DNA of 64,000 nucleotides from contig NZ_JBBLYU010000001.1 in assembly GCF_037911135.1 (NCBI RefSeq), positions 1,240,001 through 1,304,000 on the forward strand, written 5' to 3'. Positions within the stretch are counted from its first letter, which is position 1. Each line of letters starts with the position of its first letter. The stretch comes from Phaeobacter sp. A36a-5a (GTDB taxonomy: Bacteria > Pseudomonadota > Alphaproteobacteria > Rhodobacterales > Rhodobacteraceae). Position numbers and translations under genes: made by a program. The notes under the pieces were generated by a model, which made no database searches, was not told the DNA's origin, and saw only the letters and a list, made by a program, of their open reading frames with translations. Positions 1-8,204 of the stretch are shown piece by piece.

Positions 1-1118
1 AGCTGGACGCAACGGCGCAGGTCCGCGATCTGAGCGGCAATATCGTCTTTCCGGGGTTCACCGCGCCGAAACTTTTGTGGGTGCAGCGCCACGAGCCGGA
101 GATTTTTGCCAATACGGCCAAGGTCCTGCTGCCTGCGGCCTATCTGAACCTGCATCTGACCGGGCGCCATGTGGCTGACATGTCCGACAGCGCAGGCACC
201 TCCTGGCTGGATGTGGGCGCGCGGGACTGGTCGGAGCCCCTGCTGCGCGCGGGTCGCATGCGGCGCGATCAAATGCCGGATCTGGTCGAGGGCTGCGAGC
301 CTGGTGGTACCCTGCGTCCCGAACTGGCCGCGCGCTGGGGATTTGGCAAAGACGTGACCGTGGCCGGTGGCGCAGGCGACAATGCCGCTGCGGCCTGTGG
401 CACCGGGGTGATGGCACCGGGGCAGGGGTTTGTCTCGCTTGGCACCTCCGGTGTGGTGCTGACCGCGCGAGACGGGTTCCACCCGGATCCGGCAACGGCG
501 GTGCATACCTTCTGTCACGCGATCCCGGAGCGCTGGTATCAGATGGGGGTGATGCTCTCGGCCACCGATTGCCTGAACTGGCTGGGCCGGATCACCGGAC
601 GCAGCCCTGCGGATCTGACAGCAGGTCTTGGCGATCAGCTGCGCCCCCCCGGCGAGGTGACATTCCTTCCCTATCTCTCCGGTGAGCGCACGCCGCATAA
701 CTCGGCAAGCCTGCGCGGTGGGTTTCAGGGGCTGTCGGTCGCGACCACGCCCGAGGATATGGCCCGTGCGGTGATGGAGGGTGTCTGCTACGGGCTGCGC
801 GACTGTCTGGCGGCGCTGCGCAGCACCGGCGCTGAGCTGGACAGCTGTCTGGTCATCGGCGGCGGCAGCAGATCACCCTATTGGGTCAAGCTGCTGGCCA
901 CGGTGCTGGACCTGCCGCTGCATCTCCCGCAGGGGGGTGAGTTCGGCGCCGCGCTTGGTGCGGCGCGACTGGCCCGGCTGGCGGTGACAGGTGAGGATCC
1001 CGCCGAGGTTCTGACCGCGCCGCAGATCGCGCGCACGGTCACCCCCGATGCTGCCCTGCGCGATGGTTTTGACGCAGCCTATGCAACCTTTCGCCAGCGG
1101 GTCAGCGACATGATCTGA
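1..1118 (+). CDS. xylB: Xylulokinase, C-terminal part (5' end outside window)
   Basis: FGGY-family sugar kinase that phosphorylates D-xylulose with ATP in the cytoplasm, giving xylulose 5-phosphate for the pentose phosphate pathway. The frame is open to the left edge; the segment before position 75 reads as a normal xylulokinase interior (GNIVFPGFTAPKLLWVQ), so the gene is cut by the window. About 370 of the usual 480-490 residues are present. Visible family features are the GGAGDNAAAACGTG stretch, the GTSGVV phosphate-binding loop of the actin-like ATPase fold, LPYLSGERTPHN, and the late GGGSRSPYW adenosine-binding motif. The substrate is inferred from family resemblance; another pentulose or hexulose kinase remains possible without the upstream neighbours. 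Confidence 0.88.
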   Translation, partial: LDATAQVRDLSGNIVFPGFTAPKLLWVQRHEPEIFANTAKVLLPAAYLNLHLTGRHVADMSDSAGTSWLDVGARDWSEPLLRAGRMRRDQMPDLVEGCEPGGTLRPELAARWGFGKDVTVAGGAGDNAAAACGTGVMAPGQGFVSLGTSGVVLTARDGFHPDPATAVHTFCHAIPERWYQMGVMLSATDCLNWLGRITGRSPADLTAGLGDQLRPPGEVTFLPYLSGERTPHNSASLRGGFQGLSVATTPEDMARAVMEGVCYGLRDCLAALRSTGAELDSCLVIGGGSRSPYWVKLLATVLDLPLHLPQGGEFGAALGAARLARLAVTGEDPAEVLTAPQIARTVTPDAALRDGFDAAYATFRQRVSDMI

Positions 1119-1510
1119 GCGCTGGTCGGCGCCTCAGGCGGCGTCACGGGCCGGGCGAATCGTAAATCAGCCCGTGGTGGCGACAAGTTGTCTAAAATTC
1201 TCCCCATTGTTGCGCGCCGTGGGACAACCCCTGCGCCCAGCGGTTCGCGTGATGGATCTGACAGAGGGCGGCTGTGCGCTCTGATGATCTGCCATTGTTT
1301 GCAGGATGGCGACAAACGGCGGTTGTTTCGCGGCGGTGACGGCAGATCCTGCGGGATCGCGCGGTGGCGGCGGTCAGACCGGAAACAATCCCCGGCCTCT
1401 GGGGAGGGGATCATCGGTCGGCCGGGCCGGCGGATGCACGCTGATTAAGATTTTGTTCTTTTTTAGGCAGATTTGCCCGCGTAGGGTAATCCCATGCTGC
1501 CACAGGATGA
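1119..1510. other. Intergenic, 392 bp, no gene seen
   Basis: Gap between xylB and the Hint-domain gene. It holds small inverted repeats only: GACAAGTTGTC at 1182-1192 and GATCC-TGCG-GGATC near 1345-1358. Neither has a T-run. Short open frames here have no convincing ribosome site or recognisable protein. A promoter for the downstream gene is expected but I cannot place it. Confidence 0.5.
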
Positions 1511-2233
1511 GTGGCGCTCTCTTCAAAGCTGTACCCCGAGGTGTGGCGCCCCTTTGCAATACCAAGGCAGGCTAGGGACCGGTTGCACGGCTGTGCGACC
1601 GGGGTGGTCGGGCTTTGGGACGGAGATCATGACGTGCCTTGCTTTACGCCCGGAACAACTGTTGCGACCCCTCAGGGGAGCTGCGCTGTCGAGGATCTGA
1701 GCGTCGGGGACCGTGTGGTGACCCGTGACAATGGTCTGCAGCCCATTCGCTGGATCGGGCGGCGGAGGCTGGATCGCAGCGCCCTGCAGGCGGCGGCACA
1801 TCTGCAACCGGTGCTGATCGCGGCAGGGTCGCTTGGCAACGGGATGCCGGAGCGGGATCTGCTGCTCAGCCCGAGCCATCGGGTGCTGATCGGCAATGAC
1901 AAGACTGCGTTTTATTTCGAGAATCGCGAGATACTGGTCGCGGCCAAACATCTGACCGGATTGTCCGGGGTCGATGCGGTAGAGACCACCAGCATCGACT
2001 ATCTGCATTTTGTCTGTGAGGACCATCAGGTGGTCTGTGCCGACGGGGCGTGGATCGAGTGTTTTCAGCCTGCCGACCAGTCCCAGCGCGGGTTGGATCG
2101 CGCCCAGCGCGATGAGGTGCTGATGCTGTTTCCCGAGTTGCAGACACGGCCGCCGGTGCCCGGTGCGCCCGCTGCGCAGCAGTCGCGCCGACGGCCGGGG
2201 TGCAAGGCGGGGGCGCAGTGGTTCATCCACTAG
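1511..2233 (+). CDS. Hint (hedgehog/intein) domain protein
   Basis: A stand-alone Hint-domain protein of about 240 residues. The hallmark block CFTPGTTVATPQG lies near residue 44, followed by VEDLSVGDRVVTRDNG and IRWIGRR, then the PSHRVLIG block and the C-terminal HFVCEDHQVVCADGAWIECF block. The family folds like hedgehog and intein autoprocessing domains; in roseobacters such proteins are common and usually of unknown role, often tied to secreted or repeat-rich partners. No signal peptide, adhesin repeats or endonuclease domain is visible. The GTG start at 1511 has AGGA just upstream, but a GTG at 1604, close to the catalytic Cys block, is also possible, so the N-terminus is uncertain. Confidence 0.75.
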   Translation: MALSSKLYPEVWRPFAIPRQARDRLHGCATGVVGLWDGDHDVPCFTPGTTVATPQGSCAVEDLSVGDRVVTRDNGLQPIRWIGRRRLDRSALQAAAHLQPVLIAAGSLGNGMPERDLLLSPSHRVLIGNDKTAFYFENREILVAAKHLTGLSGVDAVETTSIDYLHFVCEDHQVVCADGAWIECFQPADQSQRGLDRAQRDEVLMLFPELQTRPPVPGAPAAQQSRRRPGCKAGAQWFIH

Positions 2234-2252
2234 CCCTGTGTAGCCCTGTGGC

Positions 2253-2915
2253 CTAATCGCTTTTGAATGTCGTGCGCGCGCGGCGCCAGGCCGTCCACGC
2301 CTCGGGTGTGTCCAGATCGGTGAGCGCATGGGCCTCGGGCAGCGGCACCGGGTGAATGGTCTCTCCCTGATCCTGTGCAGCCTTTAGAACCGCGCGGGCG
2401 CCCTGATCGCCGCTGAGCTGGCCGAGCGCGGCGAAATACCGGCGGGGAAAGACCACCGGATGTCCAAACCGCTCCTGCGCCCCGGTGATTGGGCCTGTGG
2501 CTGCACCGGTTGCTGTCCCGGTCGCGCGCAGGATCCGGTCTGGCAGCGCCATAGCGCTGCCCGCGACCTGAGCCAGATCGGCTTGCGTCAACTCCGGCAT
2601 ATCGGCAGGCAGGATCATCACCGTCTCGTAGCTCTTGGTCAGACCTGCGATGCCTGAGCGAATGGAGGCGGCCATGCCCTCCTGCGCGTCCGGCACAAAG
2701 AGCGCTGTTGCAGCGGGGCAGGCGCGGCTGAGCAGCTGGGCTCTTGGGTGGGGTGCGGCTGGCAAGGTGACATAGGTGTCCTGCCCGGTGCCAAGGGCCG
2801 CCCCGCAGATCCGGGCCAGAAGCGGTGTTCCGTCGATCTCCTCCAGCAGTTTGTCACGCCCGCGCATCCGCGAGGCGCTGCCGGCAGCGAGGATCAGAAT
2901 GGCGATGGCGGTCAT
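2253..2915 (-). CDS. MobA/MocA-like nucleotidyltransferase
   Basis: Protein of 220 residues of the NTP-transferase (GT-A) fold. The N-terminal LAAGSASRMRGRDKLL matches the nucleotide-binding signature LAAGxSxRMGxxK, and ILPADMPEL supplies the metal-binding Asp region; GHPVVFPRRYF and LTDLDTPEAW are typical of MocA/MobA proteins. These transfer CMP or GMP to molybdopterin during maturation of molybdenum enzymes. No molybdenum hydroxylase genes lie beside it here, so which enzyme it serves is unknown. I start at the ATG at 2915, directly before the conserved TAIAILILAAG; an upstream extension to 3074 would add about 50 unrelated residues. Its promoter side carries a dispersed repeat (2954-2985). 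Confidence 0.8.
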   Translation of the reverse strand: MTAIAILILAAGSASRMRGRDKLLEEIDGTPLLARICGAALGTGQDTYVTLPAAPHPRAQLLSRACPAATALFVPDAQEGMAASIRSGIAGLTKSYETVMILPADMPELTQADLAQVAGSAMALPDRILRATGTATGAATGPITGAQERFGHPVVFPRRYFAALGQLSGDQGARAVLKAAQDQGETIHPVPLPEAHALTDLDTPEAWTAWRRARTTFKSD

Positions 2916-2953
2916 ATCTGTCGCCTCCCTGGCGTGGTGCCGCGCTGTCGGAA

Positions 2954-2985
2954 GCCTCCGGCGGGGATATTTAGGGCCAGAAGAG
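2954..2985 (+). repeat. Dispersed GGGGATATTT..GGCCAGAAG element, copy 1
   Basis: Reads GCCTCCGGCGGGGATATTT, then AGGGCCAGAAGAG. The same core (GGGATATTT, 1-3 nt, GGCCAGAAGA or AGCCAGAAGA) recurs at 47066-47098 and, inverted, at 18813-18838. All copies are intergenic or touch a gene end. Function unknown. Confidence 0.7.
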
Positions 2986-3160
2986 GAGAGGGGTCCAGAA
3001 AAAGTGACAGGGCAGGTCAGTGAGGCTGACATAATGTTTCGCGTGCGAAACATTGGGGCCGGGGCAGGACCCATCTGTTGCGCGAAAGCGGCGGCCCGGC
3101 GCGCGCCGACATGGCAACAGTGGGGGAGACGGGTCAGAAATATTGACCCGCCTGCTGCTG

Positions 3161-5578
3161 TCAGCCGCGCATCCGGGCGCCGTCGGCATCAAACAGCGGC
3201 CTGGTGATCAGTCGGGCCTTGTGCATCTTGCCCAGGATCTCGATCTCGACCGCCAGACCCTCTTCAGCGCGGTCGGTGGGGACAAAGCCGAGTGCGATGG
3301 ATTTCTGCGCGTGGTGGGAGTAGCCGCCGGAGGTGCAGAAGCCCACAACTGCGCCGTCCAGCCAGATCGGCTCATAGGCGGTCACATCTGCGTCGTCAGC
3401 CTCCACCTCAAAGGCGCAGAGCCGGCGGGCTGGCGGTGTGTCGCGTCCGGCCTCAGCCGCGGCGCGGCCAATGAAATCAACGGGTTTCTTGAAGGAGATA
3501 AAGCGGTCCAAGCCGGTTTCCGCCGCCGTGTAATCGGGAGAGAATTCGCGCAGCCAGGAGCCGAAGAACTTGTCCAGGCGCAGCGACATCATCGCCCGCA
3601 TGCCGAAGGGCTTCATGCCGTGGGGCTGGCCTGCAGTCCACAGCGCGTCCCACAGGGCGCGCTGGCTGGGCAGGTCGCAGTAGATTTCATAGCCCAGATC
3701 CCCGGTATAGCTGACCCGCTGCACGATGCAGTCGGCCATGCCCAAGTTCAGGCGGCGCACATCCATGAAGCGCATGTCCGAGATGTCTTGCCTTGTGCAG
3801 GCTTGCAGGACCGCGCGCGCGCGGGGGCCTGCGATCTGGAAGCCTGTGCGGGTGTCGGAGATGTTTTCCAGCTGAACGCCCGCGTCCAGGTTCTGCAGGA
3901 ACCAGCGCATATGATAGGCCTGCGCGCCGTAAGAGGCGGTGAGCTGGAACTCGTCCTCGGACAGGCAGGAGATGGTGAAATCACCGATCAGGCGACCCTT
4001 GGGCGACAGCATCGGGGTCAGCGACAGGCGGCCCGGCTGTGGCACCCGGCCGGCCATGATGCGGTCGAGCCAGGCGCGGGCGCCGGCGCCTTTGACCAGG
4101 TATTTGCCGAAGTTGTGGACCTCGTTGATGCCGAGGTTTTCGCGCACCGCTTTGACTTCGCGTGCGGTGGCCGCGAACGCGTTGGAGCGGCGGAAGGAGG
4201 GGGTTTCATAGCGCGGCTCGTCGCCTGTGGCGAAGTAGTTCGGCACCTCCAGCCCGTATTGCGCGCCCCAGACCGCGCCCATGCCATCGAAGATGTCATA
4301 CATCGGGGTGCTGCGGAACGGGCGGGCCGCGGGCAGCTCCTCGTTCGGGTAGGCGATGGAGAAGCGTTTCTGATAGTTTTCAATAACTTTGGGCCGAGTA
4401 TAGCCCGGAGTGATCCAGCCGCCGAAGCGGGCGCAGTCCATTGCAAAGGTATCGCGCTCGCATTCGCCTTCAACCATCCATTGCGCCAGCATCAACCCGA
4501 CGCCGCCGCCCTGGCTAAAGCCGGCCATGACGGCGCAGGCGGACCAGTAGTTGCGCATCCCCGGCACCGGGCCGACCAGCGGGTTACCGTCGGGGGCAAA
4601 GGTGAAGGGGCCGTGGATCACCGATTTGACGCCTGCGCGTTCGAGCGCCGGGAAGCGTTTGTAGGCGAAGGCGATGCTGTCCTCGATCTTGTCGAAATCA
4701 TCGGGCAGCAGTTCGTGGCCGAAGTCCCATGGCGTGCCATCGACGGCCCAGGGTTTGCAGGGCTGTTCATAGAAGCCGATGCAGAGGCCGCGGCCTTCCT
4801 GACGGAGGTAGCTTTCGCCGGCCGGGTCCATCACATGCGGATGCTCGCCCCCTGCGTTGATGATTTCGGCGATCTCCGGCACCTCGTCGGTGACGATATA
4901 TTGATGCTCCATCGGGTGCAGGGGCATGTAGATGCCGGCCATGGCGCCCACCTCGCGCGCCCAGAGGCCGCCGGCGTTGACGATATGTTCGGCGTGCACT
5001 GTGCCCTTGTCTGTGACCACATCCCAGCTGCCATCGGGGCGCTGGCTGGTCTCGATCACCTTGCAGTGGGTTTCAATCGTGGCGCCGCCCATGCGCGCGG
5101 CGCGGGCATAGGCGTGGGTGGTGCCGGAGGGGTCGAGGTGGCCATCGAGCGGGTCATACAAACCGCCGATGATGCCGTCGATATTGGTGACCGGGGCGAT
5201 TTTCTTGATCTCCTCGGGAGAGATGATCTCGGTTTCCAGCCCCATGAACCGGTGCTTGGCGCGCTCCGCCTTCAGCATGTCGAAGCGTTCCTGGTTGTCC
5301 GCGAGGGTGACGCCGCCGACATGGTGCAACCCGCAGGACATGCCGGTGATCTCCTCCAGCTCCTTGTAGAGCTTGATGGTGTAGCCCTGCAGCGCCGCCA
5401 TGTTGGTGTCGCCGTTCAGCGTATGGAAGCCGCCCGCCGCGTGCCAGGTGGAGCCTGAGGTCAGCTCCGAGCGTTCCAGCAGCAGGACATCGGACCAGCC
5501 GAGCTTGGTCAGGTGATAGAGCACCGAGCACCCCACAACGCCGCCACCGATCACCGCTACCCGTGTTGTCGTCTTCAT
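3161..5578 (-). CDS. Dimethylglycine dehydrogenase-type FAD/folate enzyme
   Basis: Flavoprotein of 805 residues that combines an N-terminal DAO/FAD domain (about 5-365), a linking FAO_M segment, and a C-terminal GcvT-like aminomethyltransferase domain (about 430-800). The Rossmann motif GGGVVG is at 11-16. The STWHAAGG motif puts a His at 46, the residue that carries covalent FAD in dimethylglycine and sarcosine dehydrogenases. Such enzymes demethylate dimethylglycine or sarcosine and pass the one-carbon unit to tetrahydrofolate, a step in glycine betaine catabolism used by marine roseobacters. The exact N-methyl substrate cannot be told from sequence alone. The start has a GGGGGA ribosome site. 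It stands alone, with no betaine genes adjacent. Confidence 0.85.
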   Translation of the reverse strand: MKTTTRVAVIGGGVVGCSVLYHLTKLGWSDVLLLERSELTSGSTWHAAGGFHTLNGDTNMAALQGYTIKLYKELEEITGMSCGLHHVGGVTLADNQERFDMLKAERAKHRFMGLETEIISPEEIKKIAPVTNIDGIIGGLYDPLDGHLDPSGTTHAYARAARMGGATIETHCKVIETSQRPDGSWDVVTDKGTVHAEHIVNAGGLWAREVGAMAGIYMPLHPMEHQYIVTDEVPEIAEIINAGGEHPHVMDPAGESYLRQEGRGLCIGFYEQPCKPWAVDGTPWDFGHELLPDDFDKIEDSIAFAYKRFPALERAGVKSVIHGPFTFAPDGNPLVGPVPGMRNYWSACAVMAGFSQGGGVGLMLAQWMVEGECERDTFAMDCARFGGWITPGYTRPKVIENYQKRFSIAYPNEELPAARPFRSTPMYDIFDGMGAVWGAQYGLEVPNYFATGDEPRYETPSFRRSNAFAATAREVKAVRENLGINEVHNFGKYLVKGAGARAWLDRIMAGRVPQPGRLSLTPMLSPKGRLIGDFTISCLSEDEFQLTASYGAQAYHMRWFLQNLDAGVQLENISDTRTGFQIAGPRARAVLQACTRQDISDMRFMDVRRLNLGMADCIVQRVSYTGDLGYEIYCDLPSQRALWDALWTAGQPHGMKPFGMRAMMSLRLDKFFGSWLREFSPDYTAAETGLDRFISFKKPVDFIGRAAAEAGRDTPPARRLCAFEVEADDADVTAYEPIWLDGAVVGFCTSGGYSHHAQKSIALGFVPTDRAEEGLAVEIEILGKMHKARLITRPLFDADGARMRG

Positions 5579-5710
5579 CTTGCATCCCCCACTGGCTGTT
5601 TGCGGTTATTCTGGACAGATGTGTTTAGTAGTCCAGCAAAAACGCGACATCAGCCGTCGGGATTGAGCGCTGCAAGGACGAACCGGGCGTCAGCCGTGGG
5701 GCGCTGCATC

Positions 5711-5741
5711 AAAAAAAGCCGCCACCCGGTGGGGCGGCGGC
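5711..5741 (-). terminator. Rho-independent terminator of the corC-type gene
   Basis: Read on the minus strand, a GC-rich hairpin with 9 paired bases and one mismatch (5718-5741) is followed by seven T residues (A-run at 5711-5717 on the plus strand). It lies 26 bp past the stop at 5767. Confidence 0.85.
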
Positions 5742-5766
5742 CTGATGATGCGGGGGCGCGGTTGCG

Positions 5767-7077
5767 TTATTGCAGCGGGCGGATTTTCAGCTCCGTCACG
5801 CGGTTGCCGTCGCGGGCGGTGACCTCAAAGCGGAAATTATGGAAGGAAAAGACCTGCCCCACGACGGGGATTGTCTGCGCCTCGTGAATGACCAGACCGG
5901 CGATGGTGTTGGCCTCGTCATCGGGCAGCGACCAATCGGTTGCGCGGTTGAGATCGCGAATGGTGGTGGCGCCATCGACCAGATAGTTGCCGTCGCTGGT
6001 TTTCTTCACCACGGTTTCCTCATCCGGGTCGAATTCATCGGTGATCTCGCCGACGATTTCCTCAAGGATGTCTTCCAGGGTGATCAGGCCCTGCAGGGTG
6101 CCGTATTCATCGACCACCAGCGCAAAATGGGTGCGTGCGCGCAGGAACTGGCGCATCTGTTCATCCAGTGTGGTGGTTTCCGGGACGAAATAGGGCGGTT
6201 TGGTCACGCTGGTGATATTGAAGTTGCGCAGCGAGGCGGCATCGCCGTCGGGGCCGCCGATCTGGGCGTACATCTCCCGCAGAAGATCCTTGGCATGGAG
6301 CACGCCTATGATGTTCTCCGGCTCGTCCTTGAACACCGGCAGGCGGGTGTGCGGCGAGGTCAGACATTGTTCGAGGATCTTCTGTGGCTCAAGGCTGGCG
6401 TCGATCATCTCGATATTGGAGCGGTGCAGCATGATTTCCTCGACAAACCGGTCGGAGAGATCAAGGGCGCCAAGGATCCGGTCGCGGTCTTCCTTTTCGA
6501 CCACGCCTTCGGAGTGGCCAAGGTGCAGGGCGCCGGCGATTTCCTCGCGGACGGCCATGATGTGGCTGTTGGGGTCGATGCGTACGCCAAACAGGCGCAG
6601 CACACCGCGCACCAGAAGGCGGACGGCCCCCACCACGGGGGCCAGCAGCGTGACCAATATGCCAATCGGAGGGGCAACGGCGGCGGCGGCTTTCTCGGCA
6701 TTGGAGATGGCGTAGGTCTTGGGCAGGACCTCGGCAAAGATCAGCACCAGAAGGGTCATGACCAGGGTGGCCAGCGCGACACCGCTTTCGCCCAAGGCGC
6801 GGGTGAACAGCGCGGTGGCCAGCGAGGTGGCGAGGATATTCACCAGGTTGTTGCCCAAGAGGATCGAGCCGATCAGCCGTTCGCTGTCTTCGGTGATCGC
6901 CAGTGCACGTTTGGCGCCGTTGGAGCCCTTGTCGGCCTGCGAACGCAGCTTGCCCCGCGAAGAGGCTGTCAATGCGGTCTCGGAGCCAGAGAAAAACCCC
7001 GACAGAACCAGCAGAAAGACAATTGCGCCGGCGGTGGTCCAGAAGGTGGAATCGACAAAGGTCGTGGTGCTGTCCAT
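5767..7077 (-). CDS. CorC/HlyC (CNNM) family membrane transporter
   Basis: Protein of 436 residues with an N-terminal DUF21/CNNM membrane domain (about 10-200, with segments such as TAGAIVFLLVLSGFFSG and SIGVALATLVMTLLVLIF-like helices), a CBS-domain pair (about 210-340, including TRLPVFKDEPENIIGVLHAKDLL and ALVVDEYGTLQG), and a C-terminal CorC_HlyC domain (about 350-432). The family is linked to Mg2+ and Co2+ efflux or resistance; the older hemolysin label is misleading. It is the last gene of the minus-strand run that includes xerD: xerD ends 95 bp upstream. A small CCCCAT-GGTT-ATGGGG hairpin (7104-7119) sits in that gap close to the start. Confidence 0.85.
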   Translation of the reverse strand: MDSTTTFVDSTFWTTAGAIVFLLVLSGFFSGSETALTASSRGKLRSQADKGSNGAKRALAITEDSERLIGSILLGNNLVNILATSLATALFTRALGESGVALATLVMTLLVLIFAEVLPKTYAISNAEKAAAAVAPPIGILVTLLAPVVGAVRLLVRGVLRLFGVRIDPNSHIMAVREEIAGALHLGHSEGVVEKEDRDRILGALDLSDRFVEEIMLHRSNIEMIDASLEPQKILEQCLTSPHTRLPVFKDEPENIIGVLHAKDLLREMYAQIGGPDGDAASLRNFNITSVTKPPYFVPETTTLDEQMRQFLRARTHFALVVDEYGTLQGLITLEDILEEIVGEITDEFDPDEETVVKKTSDGNYLVDGATTIRDLNRATDWSLPDDEANTIAGLVIHEAQTIPVVGQVFSFHNFRFEVTARDGNRVTELKIRPLQ

Positions 7078-7172
7078 CAGAGTCCCGAAAGAAATGTTGT
7101 GATCCCCATGGTTATGGGGTGCCGACCGCTCTGTCGCAAGGGGGGAGGTGGCGCGCTCGCGCCGTGCGGGAG

Positions 7173-8180
7173 CTATTCTGTTCCCGACAGGTCGGTTTTA
7201 CCCGGTGGGGCGGGGTGATCGGCAGCCCCGGCAGGGCGGGCCAGCGGGTGATGGTCCAGCACCAGCTCGCTCAGCCGGGCGTCCAGCACATGGGTGTAGA
7301 TCTCGGTGGTGGCAATATCGGCATGGCCAAGCAGTGCCTGGATCGCCCGCAGATCGGCGCCATTGGTCAGAAGATGCGTGGCAAAGGCGTGGCGGAGGGT
7401 ATGGGGCGACACCGCTTCGGGCGCGATGCCCCCGACGACGGCAAATTCCTTGATCAGCAGATAGAACCGATGCCGGGTCAGATGGCCGGATTTGCCACGC
7501 GACGGGAACAGGAAACGCGAGGGGGCGGCCCCTTTGGCAACGGCGGCCTCCTCAGCGGTGTCGCGCGCGGTAAGCCAGGCCGCCAGCGCATCGCGGGCCG
7601 GCGGCGACAGCGGCACCATGCGTTCCTTGCCGCCCTTGCCCAGCACCAGCAACATGCGCGGATCGCCCCGCGCAGCCGCCACCGGCAGGCCAACCAGCTC
7701 GCTCACCCGCATGCCGGTGGCATAGAGCAGCTCCATCAGGCAGGTGTTGCGCAGCCGGTCGGCGGTGCTGCGGCCAGACTGGCGGGCGGCATAGAGCAAC
7801 CGGTCGACCTCGATCACCTCAAGGGTCTTGGGCAGGGCCTTCTGGCGTCCCGGCCCCTTGATCTGGATCGCGGGATTGTCGCTGCGCCAGCCTTCGTCAA
7901 AGGCAAAGCGGTAGATCTGCTTGATCGCGGAGAGGCGGCGGGCGCGGGTGGCGCGGGCCAGCCCTTCGGCGTCGCAGGAGATCAGATAGGCTTCGATATC
8001 ATCGCGGGAGGCCCTGCCAAAACCGAGGTTTTTATGGGCAAGCCAGCTGGCGACATCCTTCAGATCGCGGCCATAGGCCAGCAAGGTGTTGCGCGCCGCA
8101 CCGAGATCGGCGGCCTGCGCATCCAGAAAGGTGGAGATCCATTGCAGATCATCCTGCGGGGCATGGGCGGGGCTGCTCAT
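7173..8180 (-). CDS. xerD: Site-specific tyrosine recombinase XerD
   Basis: Protein of 335 residues with an N-terminal SAM-like core-binding domain (about 8-95) and a C-terminal catalytic domain. The full catalytic set is visible: Arg158 (TGMRVSELVGL), Lys182 (GKGGKER), His260 and Arg263 (HTLRHAFATHLL), His286 (LLGHADIATTEIY) and nucleophile Tyr295. With XerC it resolves chromosome dimers at dif under FtsK control. A core location, no att-like repeats and an intact XerD motif set argue against a phage integrase. Its start lies 25 bp after the stop of the 582-residue gene, so the two are probably co-transcribed. No strong ribosome site is seen before the ATG. Confidence 0.92.
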   Translation of the reverse strand: MSSPAHAPQDDLQWISTFLDAQAADLGAARNTLLAYGRDLKDVASWLAHKNLGFGRASRDDIEAYLISCDAEGLARATRARRLSAIKQIYRFAFDEGWRSDNPAIQIKGPGRQKALPKTLEVIEVDRLLYAARQSGRSTADRLRNTCLMELLYATGMRVSELVGLPVAAARGDPRMLLVLGKGGKERMVPLSPPARDALAAWLTARDTAEEAAVAKGAAPSRFLFPSRGKSGHLTRHRFYLLIKEFAVVGGIAPEAVSPHTLRHAFATHLLTNGADLRAIQALLGHADIATTEIYTHVLDARLSELVLDHHPLARPAGAADHPAPPGKTDLSGTE

Positions 8181-8204
8181 CGGGGAGGGGCCATGGCGGC
8201 GGGC

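Noticed and set aside
3053-5458. Long plus-strand open frame (about 800 codons) antisense to the dimethylglycine dehydrogenase gene
   Set aside because: It mirrors the real gene in a GC-rich genome; its translation has no recognisable domain and no ribosome site, while the minus strand encodes a complete known enzyme.
7173-8180. Phage or island integrase
   Set aside because: The protein is XerD-like throughout, lies among core genes and has no att-like repeats or mobile genes nearby.
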